Positions 7,320 through 15,192 of a DNA stretch of 64,000 nt are shown here, in pieces. Source of the stretch: Altererythrobacter sp. C41. GTDB taxonomy: Bacteria > Pseudomonadota > Alphaproteobacteria > Sphingomonadales > Sphingomonadaceae. Position 1 is the stretch's first letter, and each line of letters begins with the position of its first letter. Position numbers and translations under genes: made by a program. Under the pieces are notes generated by a model. It made no database searches and had not been told where the DNA came from. It saw nothing but the letters and a program-made list of their open reading frames with translations. The stretch is taken from positions 310,001 to 374,000 of the forward strand of contig NZ_JAEVFE010000002.1 in NCBI RefSeq assembly GCF_016803135.1, given 5' to 3'.

Positions 7320-10300
7320 TCATGCGATGTCCGTCAGCTCGCGTCGCTCGTCGCTGGTCGCGTTCCGGCGCAGGCGATCCCACCACTTCTCGCGCCAGCC
7401 GCGCTCGTCATCCGATCGATGGAGCACGAGCCGCGCAATTGCGGGCAGGACGAAGAGCGTGAGCGCGGTCGCGGTGATCAATCCGCCGATCACGACCGTT
7501 GCCAGCGGACGCTGGACCTCGGCGCCGGTGCCGGTGGCGATCGCCATCGGAACAAAGCCGAGCGAGGCGACCAACGCTGTCATCAGCACCGGCCGCAGCC
7601 TGGCCAACGCACCGTCGGAGATCGCTTCGTCGAGGGACATGCCCTGGTCCAGCCGCTGGCGTATCGCGGTCATCATCACGAGCCCGTTCAACACGGCGAC
7701 ACCCGAAAGGGCGATGAAGCCCACCGCAGCGGAAACCGAGAACGGCATCCCCCTAAGGGCGAGGGCGAAGACACCGCCCGCCAGCGCCATTGGGATGGCG
7801 CTGAATACCGCGAGAGCCGGAACCCAACCGCCGAGCGCCATGAACAGGAGCAGCAGCACCAGCGCGAAACAGACCGGCACGACGAGGGCGAGCCTCGCCT
7901 GTGCAGCCTGGAGGTTCTGGTATTGCCCGCCCCATTCGATGAAGGAGGCAGGTGGCAACTCGATGCTCTCGGCGACGCCTGTGCGCGCCTCCTCGACGAA
8001 CGAACCGAGATCGCGTTCGCGGACGTTCGCCGATACGATCACCAGCCGGCGACCCTGTTCGCGCCGAACCTCGGCGAGACCATCGACGACCCGGAAATCA
8101 GCCAGCGTTCGAAGCGGAACCGTGACCCCGCCGTCCAGAACGATGGGAAGGGCGCCGAGCTGATCGAAATCGTTCCGGTTCGCATCCGCGAGCCGGACGA
8201 CCACTTCGAAACGGCGGTCACCCTCGAACACCAGTCCCGCCGGGCGACCGCCCAGCGCGATGGCCACGGACTGTGCAACGTCCTCTACGGTCAGGCCATA
8301 ACGTGCGATCGTCGGACGATCGAACGCGATGTCCAATGTGGGGAAGCCCGTAACCTGCTGGACCTTGACGTCCGCAGCGCCCTCGACCCCGCGAAGCACT
8401 TCCGCCACTTCTCCGGCAGACCGGGTCAGCGCGGTGAGATCGTCGCCGTAGAGCTTGACCGCGACATCGCCGCGGACACCCGCGATCAGCTCGTTGAAAC
8501 GAAGTTCGATCGGCTGGCTGAACTCGTAGACGTTCCCGACCAAGCCGCTGAGAGACTCCTCCATCTGCGCGACGAGTTCGTCCTTCGGCAGATCGGGATC
8601 AGGCCATTCCGCCCGCGGCTTCAGGATCACGTAGGCGTCGGACGCGTTCGGCGGCATCGGATCGCTCGCGACCTCCGCCGTGCCGGTGCGCGAGAACACC
8701 AGTTCGACCTGCGGGAAGGTCTCGAGCCGGTCCTCCACCCGTCTCTGCATGGCGAGCGAGCGTTCGAGCGAAGTCGAGGGTATCCGCAGCGATTGCACCG
8801 CAATGTCCTGCTCGTCCAGCTGCGGCGTGAACTCGCTTCCGAGGAAGGTGAACACGAAGGCGGCGATGGCGAAGATGCCGGCACCCGCCCCGATCACCGG
8901 CCATGGGCGTGCGATGGCGCGGCGCACTGCCGGGCCATAGCGTTCCTTCGCCATGCGGACAGGCTTGACCTCCTTCTCGGTCAGCTTCCGATTGAGTAGC
9001 ACCGCGATCATCGCCGGGACGAAGGTCAGCGACAGCACGAAGGCGGAGGCGAGCGCCAGCATGACCGTGATGGCCATCGGCGAGAACGTCTTCCCCTCGA
9101 CGCCCGTGAAGGTGAGAAGCGGAGCGTAGACCAGCAGGATTATGGCCTGGCCATAGACGGTCGGCTTGATCATTTCCTGCGCGGCCAGGCGGGTCTCTGT
9201 CAGCCGCTCACCGAGGCTGAGCAGTCTTCCCTCGCGGTGCTGTCTGGCGGCGAGCCGCGCGACGCTGTTCTCGACGATGATGACCGCGCCATCGACGATA
9301 AGCCCGAAGTCCAGCGCCCCCAGGCTCATCAGGTTGCCGGACACACCGAGCCTGTTCATGCCCACGGCCGCCATCAGCATGGATATCGGAATGACCAGCG
9401 CTGCGATAATCGCTGCACGGACGTTGCCCAGCATGAAGAACAGGACTGCGATAACGAGGAGCGCACCCTCGACTAGGTTCTTCTCCACCGTCGCGATAGT
9501 CGCGTCGACTAGAGACGAGCGGTTGTAGACGATCTCGGCGACCACGCCGGCAGGTAGCGAGGCGCGCACCTCGTCCAGCCGCTCCGCCGCGGCTGCCGCC
9601 ACGGTGCGACTGTTCTCCCCGCTACGCATCAGAACGGTGCCGACGACCGCCTCCTCACCATTGAGCGAGGCGGCGCCGGTCCGCAGATCGCCGCCGATGC
9701 GCACCGAGGCGACATCTCCGGTCCGGATCGGAACGCCCTCGCGGGTCGTGACGACGGCCTGCTCGATGTCCTGCGTGCCACCGAGGCGCGCATCCACGCG
9801 AACGAGAAGGGCCTCCCCGGCACGGTCGACGAAGTTGGCACCCTCGGCGAGGTTCGCCGCCTCCAATGCCTCGATCAGGGAGTCGAACGACAGGCCGTAG
9901 CCGGTGAGGCGGGCGGGGTCGGGCTGCACGAGGAACTGCTTCTCGTAACCGCCGATCGAATCTACGCCTGCCACGCCATCGATCGAACGCATCAACGGGG
10001 CGACGACCCAATCCTGGACCGTGCGCAGGTAGGCTGCCTTGGCGACCTCGGTGTCGAGGCGGTCACCTTGCTCGGTGATGAAGCTCCCGTCCGACTGCCA
10101 GCCGGTCCTGCCGCCTACGGGTGCGCCGCGACCTCCAGGATACTCGTATTCGATCGTATACATCAGCACTTCGCCGAGACCGGTCGAGATCGGCCCCATC
10201 GCGGGCTCCGCCCCTTCCGGCAGGCTTGCGCCGATCGGGGCAAGCCGTTCGTTCACTTGGCTGCGCGCGAAGTAGATGTCGGTGCCTTCCTCGAAGATCG

Positions 10301-10652
10301 CGGTGACCTGACTGAAGCCGTTGCGCGAGATTGAGCGCGTCATCTCGAGCCCCTCGATCCCCGCCAGACCCGTCTCGATGGGGAAGGTCACCTGCGTCTC
10401 GACCTGCGAGGGCGAGAGCGCCGGGGCGCTGGTGTTGATCTGCACCTGCGTGTTGGTGATGTCCGGCACCGCGTCGATCGGCAGGCGCAGGAGGTTCATG
10501 GCCCCGTAGATCGCGGCGCAGACGGTGAGGACGATCACCGCCCAGCGGAACCGCACGGCGATGTCGAGGATCGCCCCGATCAGGCCGTGGCGATGGCTGC
10601 CCGTATCGGAGTGGGTCTCCACATGAGGCGTCGGCTCTGTCTTAGTGTCCAT
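7320..10652 (-). CDS. czcA: CzcA-type heavy-metal RND efflux pump
   Basis: A 1110-residue inner-membrane RND transporter, the usual size for the heavy-metal subgroup. It has a first helix near residues 33-53, the heavy-metal RND motif DFGLIVDGAVIIVEN in helix 4 with its two Asp and one Glu (the pattern of divalent-cation exporters), a second set of helices around GGWVPALAVFSAIPMALAG, and two large periplasmic loops. The start at 10652 (MDTKTEP) is chosen because it overlaps the czcB stop by 11 bases; a longer start at 10703 would overlap czcB more. It works with CzcB and CzcC to move Co, Zn or Cd out of the cell in exchange for protons. Confidence 0.92.
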   Translation of the reverse strand: MDTKTEPTPHVETHSDTGSHRHGLIGAILDIAVRFRWAVIVLTVCAAIYGAMNLLRLPIDAVPDITNTQVQINTSAPALSPSQVETQVTFPIETGLAGIEGLEMTRSISRNGFSQVTAIFEEGTDIYFARSQVNERLAPIGASLPEGAEPAMGPISTGLGEVLMYTIEYEYPGGRGAPVGGRTGWQSDGSFITEQGDRLDTEVAKAAYLRTVQDWVVAPLMRSIDGVAGVDSIGGYEKQFLVQPDPARLTGYGLSFDSLIEALEAANLAEGANFVDRAGEALLVRVDARLGGTQDIEQAVVTTREGVPIRTGDVASVRIGGDLRTGAASLNGEEAVVGTVLMRSGENSRTVAAAAAERLDEVRASLPAGVVAEIVYNRSSLVDATIATVEKNLVEGALLVIAVLFFMLGNVRAAIIAALVIPISMLMAAVGMNRLGVSGNLMSLGALDFGLIVDGAVIIVENSVARLAARQHREGRLLSLGERLTETRLAAQEMIKPTVYGQAIILLVYAPLLTFTGVEGKTFSPMAITVMLALASAFVLSLTFVPAMIAVLLNRKLTEKEVKPVRMAKERYGPAVRRAIARPWPVIGAGAGIFAIAAFVFTFLGSEFTPQLDEQDIAVQSLRIPSTSLERSLAMQRRVEDRLETFPQVELVFSRTGTAEVASDPMPPNASDAYVILKPRAEWPDPDLPKDELVAQMEESLSGLVGNVYEFSQPIELRFNELIAGVRGDVAVKLYGDDLTALTRSAGEVAEVLRGVEGAADVKVQQVTGFPTLDIAFDRPTIARYGLTVEDVAQSVAIALGGRPAGLVFEGDRRFEVVVRLADANRNDFDQLGALPIVLDGGVTVPLRTLADFRVVDGLAEVRREQGRRLVIVSANVRERDLGSFVEEARTGVAESIELPPASFIEWGGQYQNLQAAQARLALVVPVCFALVLLLLFMALGGWVPALAVFSAIPMALAGGVFALALRGMPFSVSAAVGFIALSGVAVLNGLVMMTAIRQRLDQGMSLDEAISDGALARLRPVLMTALVASLGFVPMAIATGTGAEVQRPLATVVIGGLITATALTLFVLPAIARLVLHRSDDERGWREKWWDRLRRNATSDERRELTDIA

Positions 10653-11802
10653 GCGACGCGCCCTCCTTCTCGAGTTCCGCCTTGAGCAGGAAGGCGTTGC
10701 CAACGGCGATGCGCCATCCCTCCTCGAGACCGGAGAGGATCGTCACCTGCCCGGCGGACCGGGTCCCGACCTCGACCTCGCGAGCCTGGAAACCGCTCTT
10801 TGTGCGGACGAACACGACGTCGCGTCCTTCGAGAACCTGGACGGCGTCCTCGGGCACGGTGATGCGGTTGCGATCCACCTCGCCAAAGGGTCTGATCCGT
10901 GCTTGGAGGAAGGCGCCGGGCTGGAGGCCCGGAACACCGCGCGAGAGCGACAGAACCGCAGTGGCACTGCGGCTCTCCGGATCGAGCGAGGGAGTGACCG
11001 AACGCACCCGAGCTCCGATTTCGCGGCCGTCGCCGACGATCAGCACGGCCTCGTCGCCAGGTTGGATGCGAGAAGCTTCGGCCGAAGGCAGCGCCACCTC
11101 GATTTGAAGCCCGTTCGGATCGACGACGCGATAGAGTTCCTCGCCGGCATCCACGAAGGACCCGAGCACGATCGGTGCGGCGGTGACCCTGCCCGACAGG
11201 GGTGAGGTGACGGCCAGCGACCGTCCGTCGCCGCTGACGCCGGCCGCTGCGACCGCGGCCTGCGCCCGTTGCAGCTCTGATCGCGCCACACTGAGATTTG
11301 CCTGCGCGGCCTCCAGATCCTGCCGGGCCGTCACATTCGCCTCGAACAAGCGCCGTTCGCGATCGTAGGCGGCGGACAGCTCCGTCACCCGGGCGCGCGC
11401 CGCGCTGAGCTGCGATGCGAGAGCAGCTGCATCCGCGCTCTCGATGCGGGCGACGGTCTCGCCGCGCGAAACGTGGTCGCCCAGCGTCTTGCCCACCGAG
11501 CGGACCACCCCCGAGGCGCGGGCGTCGATACGAGCGGAAGCCGTCGGGCTGGCCGCGACCGTTGCCGGAAAGACGAGTTCCACAGCAGCTCCGGCCCGCA
11601 CAGCTGCCAGCTGTATCTCGGACTGCCTGATCTGCTCATCGCTCAGCGTGACCGCCCCCTCAGGTGTTTCCGCCTCGGCTTCCTCCTGCGCATGGGTGTC
11701 GACCTCGGAGGTCGGCCAGAAGATCAGGGCCAAAGCACCGATCGCGATCACGATACCGACGAGGATCGCCAGCTTTCTGCGTGTCATGGATATGTCCTTC
11801 AT
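10642..11802 (-). CDS. czcB: CzcB-type periplasmic adaptor of heavy-metal RND pump
   Basis: A 386-residue membrane-fusion protein. Residues 8-28 form a membrane anchor or signal (KLAILVGIVIAIGALALIF), followed by an acidic linker, a biotinyl-lipoyl half (SGVVRSVGKTLGDHVSRGE), a coiled-coil hairpin (about 135-190), the second lipoyl half (VTSPLSGRVTAAPIVLGSFV) and beta-barrel domains. It ends with SHGH. It links CzcA to the outer-membrane channel CzcC. Its start overlaps the czcC stop (ATGA) and its end overlaps czcA. Confidence 0.9.
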   Translation of the reverse strand: MKDISMTRRKLAILVGIVIAIGALALIFWPTSEVDTHAQEEAEAETPEGAVTLSDEQIRQSEIQLAAVRAGAAVELVFPATVAASPTASARIDARASGVVRSVGKTLGDHVSRGETVARIESADAAALASQLSAARARVTELSAAYDRERRLFEANVTARQDLEAAQANLSVARSELQRAQAAVAAAGVSGDGRSLAVTSPLSGRVTAAPIVLGSFVDAGEELYRVVDPNGLQIEVALPSAEASRIQPGDEAVLIVGDGREIGARVRSVTPSLDPESRSATAVLSLSRGVPGLQPGAFLQARIRPFGEVDRNRITVPEDAVQVLEGRDVVFVRTKSGFQAREVEVGTRSAGQVTILSGLEEGWRIAVGNAFLLKAELEKEGASHGH

Positions 11803-13052
11803 TGTGCGGCCAGCCCGATGAGTTCGGCGGCGGCCCGGCCCCGTTCCTCGCGGGCGGCGATGAGCGCCTCGCGGATTGTGTCGCGTGCCTCGGCGGCAGC
11901 GAGCACCTCGATCAGGGGAAAGCGTCCATTGCGATATCCGATGCGGACGAGGCGCAGCGCCTCCTCCGCCTGCGGGAGCGATGTCTGCGAGAGTGTCTCG
12001 ACCCGGGCCTCGGCCCCGAGATATCTCGCGCGAGCCGTGGCTACCGATTGCTCGTAATCCGCGAGCGCGACGGCTTCGCGCGCGTTCGCCGCCCGAAGTC
12101 GGGCTTCGGCGGCGGCAATGTTGCCCTGGTTCCGGTCGCGAAAGGGCAGAGGGATCGACACCCCGACGAGGAATGCGTTGTCACCGCTCTCCTCGAAGCG
12201 CCGCACGCCGGCGGAGACCGTCGGATCCGGTATACGCAGGCTTCGCTGCCGCTCGATCTCCGCCGCTGCGGCCGTGCTCTCGGCGCGTGCGACCCGATAG
12301 GTCAGGCTCTCGGTTGCCTGGGACATCAACGACGCGGGCGGGACGATGTTCGGGAACTCGGCCGGAACGAGCGGTGCTTCGCCTCCGGCCCACAACGAGG
12401 CGAGCGCCGTGCGAGCTGACAGACTCTCCGCCTCGACCTCCACCAGACGCGCACGCGCCTCGGCGAGGGCCGCATCCGCACGCAACGCCCGCAGAGGCGG
12501 CTCGCGGCCGACCTCGACCAGGACACCGGCTATGCGGGCGAGTTCCTCATTGCGCGCGACCACGTCCTGCGCGAGTTCGACCCGGGCGGCTGCGGCAACA
12601 GCAAGCAGGTAGCGCTCGCGCACCAATTGGCCGAGTTCGACCGCAGTCAGATCGGCTCTAAGGGAAGCCAGATCCGCCTGGGCCTGGGCCGCACCAACCC
12701 GTGCGGAACGCTTTCCGCCCAGCTCCAAGCGCTGGCCGACAGAGAGCGTATACTCGGTCGACTCGAGGCCGGAGAACGCGCCGCTGCCGGCGACGTTCTC
12801 GACTTCGAAGGACACCTCCGGATTAGGACTCAGGCGAGCCTGGTCGACCAGAGCCGCAGCCGCGTCGGTTTCCGCGCGGGGTCCCACGAGGCGGGGGTTG
12901 GTGACGGGGGTGTCGGCTTGCTCGGCGACCCCGCTGAGTTCGAGCGCATCATCGAGCGTGACGATACGCGGGTCCTGCGCGCTGGCAGGTCCCGAGGACA
13001 GGGCGAGTATCAGCCCCCAGAAGGGGGCCGCTCGCCACGATATGGCGAACAT
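11799..13052 (-). CDS. czcC: CzcC-type outer-membrane factor (TolC family)
   Basis: A 417-residue protein with a signal peptide ending around PASAQD, two internally similar TolC-type halves rich in long alpha helices (for example LVDQARLSPNPEVSFEVEN and AALADYEQ-like segments), and the conserved SVGQRLELGGKR and GVSIPLPFRDRN motifs. It forms the outer-membrane channel for the CzcAB pump. It starts 65 bases after the CzcI-like gene and overlaps czcB by ATGA. Confidence 0.9.
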   Translation of the reverse strand: MFAISWRAAPFWGLILALSSGPASAQDPRIVTLDDALELSGVAEQADTPVTNPRLVGPRAETDAAAALVDQARLSPNPEVSFEVENVAGSGAFSGLESTEYTLSVGQRLELGGKRSARVGAAQAQADLASLRADLTAVELGQLVRERYLLAVAAAARVELAQDVVARNEELARIAGVLVEVGREPPLRALRADAALAEARARLVEVEAESLSARTALASLWAGGEAPLVPAEFPNIVPPASLMSQATESLTYRVARAESTAAAAEIERQRSLRIPDPTVSAGVRRFEESGDNAFLVGVSIPLPFRDRNQGNIAAAEARLRAANAREAVALADYEQSVATARARYLGAEARVETLSQTSLPQAEEALRLVRIGYRNGRFPLIEVLAAAEARDTIREALIAAREERGRAAAELIGLAAQ

Positions 13053-13117
13053 GGATGGGAATTCCTCTGCTGACGTTCAGTTCGGCGTCGGAAAAGGGTT
13101 CCGACGCGCGGCGAACG

Positions 13118-13456
13118 TCAGGCGCGAGGAGGGGGTGTGATCAATTCCGCTGGACCGGAGGCGAACCAGGGCTGGTCTGCGGCGTGAAGCACGCTCACAA
13201 CCGATCTCGGGGCAAAGGGCTCCGAAGACCTGCCAACGGCCTGCGATGCATGATGGCAATGGCCATGAGCACAGGCACCGTGCTTCTCCGGCCCCCTGTC
13301 ATCATCGCCCGGATCGTCATGCTGCTCGAGCTGGGAGGCTACCGGAGGCTCGTCCGAACATTCGGCCGCTTCCGCCACCGGTGCCCAAAGGAAACCGAGA
13401 GCAGTGCACAGCGTGACGAGCTGCAGCACAAGGCAGCGGGCGAAGAGCCGGGTCAT
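13118..13456 (-). CDS. czcI: CzcI-like small periplasmic protein
   Basis: A 112-residue protein. Started at 13456 it has a normal signal peptide (MTRLFARCLVLQLVTLCTAL, cleavage near AEAAE); a longer start at 13525 would add 23 residues before the signal. The mature part is acidic then histidine/cysteine-rich (EKHGACAHGHCHHA), as in CzcI/metal-binding periplasmic proteins that sit directly before czcCBA and modulate the response. Position supports this more than sequence, since the family is poorly conserved. Confidence 0.6.
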   Translation of the reverse strand: MTRLFARCLVLQLVTLCTALGFLWAPVAEAAECSDEPPVASQLEQHDDPGDDDRGPEKHGACAHGHCHHASQAVGRSSEPFAPRSVVSVLHAADQPWFASGPAELITPPPRA

Positions 13457-13540
13457 CGGCCGTCCGCTAGCAGCAGAAGCTTCGCGGCGAAAGAACAATC
13501 TTGAGTAGACGAAATGTGATTTCATAACAAGAAGATCGAT

Positions 13541-13936
13541 CTATGCGACGGTGTTCTTTGACGAGCGATCACTTCGACTTGCCGATAGGCCGAGCACGCG
13601 TTTGATCTCCGGCTCTATTTCCATCCGAGCGAAGGCGCTCACATTCGAACGACCGTTGTTTCCAATCGGGAGCCGGCCCGTGACATTGCCCAAGGGGGCG
13701 AGGACAAGCCTGAAGATCTGGCCTCGAATCTCCCGCCAGTTCTGCAGTCGCCAGGCAAGCCGAAGCATCCGCAGATGGGAGCCGCAGTGCGGTCCCAAGC
13801 GGACCTGTGCCACGATGTGGGCTCGCTCGAGGTGATGCCATGCGCTACCGATATTCCCGGCACGTCTCGCAGCTTCTGACCGATGATATTCCTCGGCAAG
13901 GAAGGCGTCCATTCGGGCGATGGCGTCGCTATTCAT
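13541..13936 (-). CDS. DUF3703 family protein
   Basis: A 131-residue soluble protein with the DUF3703 pattern: WHHLERAHIVAQVRLGPHCG followed by HLRMLRLAWRLQNW and GRLPIGNNGRSNVSAF. Several histidines are conserved in the family and might bind metal, but its function is not known. It overlaps the stop of the upstream CDF gene by 8 bases and lies ahead of the czc genes, so it is co-expressed with metal efflux. Confidence 0.75.
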   Translation of the reverse strand: MNSDAIARMDAFLAEEYHRSEAARRAGNIGSAWHHLERAHIVAQVRLGPHCGSHLRMLRLAWRLQNWREIRGQIFRLVLAPLGNVTGRLPIGNNGRSNVSAFARMEIEPEIKRVLGLSASRSDRSSKNTVA

Positions 13937-14549
13937 GAGCCAGCTCCTGACGCGCCTGCCCGAATACCTCGATGCTGCCCCAGAACGCGAGGCCGGCCAT
14001 GACCGAGGCGACTAGCAGGTCGGGCCAAGCCTGTCCCGTGCCGAAGACGCCGAGAGCAGCCCCCAACACCGCGAGGTTGCCGATCGCGTCGTTGCGCGAG
14101 CAGATCCAGACCGATCGCATGTTCGCGTCGCCCTCGCGGAAGCTGAACAGCATCAGTGCGACGATAACATTGGTCGCCAAGGCCAGGACGCCGACCATAC
14201 CCATCGTCGCCGGCTCCGGATCGGCACCCGCTATCAGGCCATAGACGGCATAGCCGATCACCCAGACACCGAAGGCGAGCATGGTCGCGGCTTTCACCAG
14301 GGCAGCTCTGGCTCGCCAGGCGAGCGCCATTCCTGCAACGCCCAAGCTGATCGCGTAGTTCGCGGCATCGCCGAAGAAGTCGAGCGCATCGGCTTGGAGC
14401 GAACGGGAATCGGCAGCGACACCGGCCACCATCTCCACCATGAACATGGCCGCATTTGCGCTAAGCGCGATCCAAAGGACGCGGCGCCAGCGCAGATCGT
14501 TGTGCGCGGTGGTGTCGGGTTCCGGTGTCTGGCAGCAGGACTTCGCCAT
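13929..14549 (-). CDS. CDF-family cation efflux transporter, first gene of metal operon
   Basis: A 206-residue membrane protein with six predicted helices. The N-terminus carries CCQTPEPD, a possible metal-binding cysteine pair. The QADALDFFGDAANYAISLG segment is the CDF metal-binding helix. A strong ribosome site (AAGGAG) lies 7 bases before the ATG. It is the first gene after the MerR-type promoter and therefore probably the main induced transporter. Like the CDF at the operon's other end it lacks a long cytosolic domain. Likely exports Zn/Cd/Co-like ions; the exact ion is not readable. Confidence 0.85.
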   Translation of the reverse strand: MAKSCCQTPEPDTTAHNDLRWRRVLWIALSANAAMFMVEMVAGVAADSRSLQADALDFFGDAANYAISLGVAGMALAWRARAALVKAATMLAFGVWVIGYAVYGLIAGADPEPATMGMVGVLALATNVIVALMLFSFREGDANMRSVWICSRNDAIGNLAVLGAALGVFGTGQAWPDLLVASVMAGLAFWGSIEVFGQARQELAHE

Positions 14550-14589
14550 GCCACTCTCCTTGCAACGTTCGAGTCGCAGCTACATATGC

Positions 14590-14610
14590 ACCTTGTAGCA
14601 ACTACAGGGT
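14590..14610. promoter_or_regulatory. MerR-type operator/promoter between regulator and CDF gene
   Basis: A near-perfect dyad, CCTTGTAG-N3-CTACAGGG (14591-14609, one mismatch), lies between the divergent MerR gene and the CDF gene. On the minus strand a -35 box TTGACC (14613-14608) precedes it and an AT-rich -10 (CATATG or TATGTA, 14588-14581) follows, giving a spacer of 19-21 bases. This overlong spacer with the dyad inside it is the hallmark of MerR-activated promoters (ZntR, CadR, PbrR). Confidence 0.75.
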
Positions 14611-14616
14611 CAAGCG

Positions 14617-15012
14617 GTGCGTATCGGAGAGTTGGCGAGAGCCACCGGCATCAAGGCGGAGACGATCCGCTATTACGAGCGTGAAGGGATACTGCCGGCT
14701 GCGGATCGCACCGACAGCAACTATCGCGACTATTCGGACAGCCACTTGGCAACACTGACCTTCATTCGTCGCGCCCGCCAGCTAGGGTTCGGCATGGCAC
14801 AGGTGCAGGAGCTCCTCGCTCTGTCCGATCGTGCCGACAAGCCATGTCAGAATGTCGATGAACTGGTCCGTGACCAGCTGGAGGAGGTGGAACGCAAGAT
14901 CCTAGACCTTTCGTCACTTCGGGACGAACTGCGGCTCATGCTGCGCTCGTGCGAAGCCAATCGCATAGGCGAGTGCCGAATTGTGGAGAGCCTTGCGCGC
15001 CCGCTTATATAG
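14617..15012 (+). CDS. MerR-family metal-responsive regulator (CadR/PbrR/ZntR group)
   Basis: A 131-residue regulator starting with GTG. The helix-turn-helix reads MRIGELARATGIKAETIRYY, followed by the wing (SNYRDYSDSHLATLTFIRRA) and a long dimerisation helix. Cys residues in KPCQNVDEL, LRSCEAN and GECRIVE correspond to the metal-binding cysteines of Zn/Cd/Pb sensors (C77/C112/C119-like spacing). No ribosome site is seen before the GTG, which lies only 7 bases from the operator, so it may be translated from a very short leader. It faces the CDF-czc operon and probably switches it on when metal is bound. Confidence 0.85.
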   Translation: MRIGELARATGIKAETIRYYEREGILPAADRTDSNYRDYSDSHLATLTFIRRARQLGFGMAQVQELLALSDRADKPCQNVDELVRDQLEEVERKILDLSSLRDELRLMLRSCEANRIGECRIVESLARPLI

Positions 15013-15192
15013 AAATCGATCCGGTCCTGTCAGAAAAGCTCGTATTCGCGCGTTTAGCGATACGGATCAGGCCCCTTCAGCGTGGATAAGTCCCTGCATC
15101 CGGTGGGATCGTTGCTCGGTATGCGGGGCCATCGACTTGACGTCGAGTCCACGCCGTAGGAACGTGGCCCCCGGGGGGAGACGTTTCCTGAA

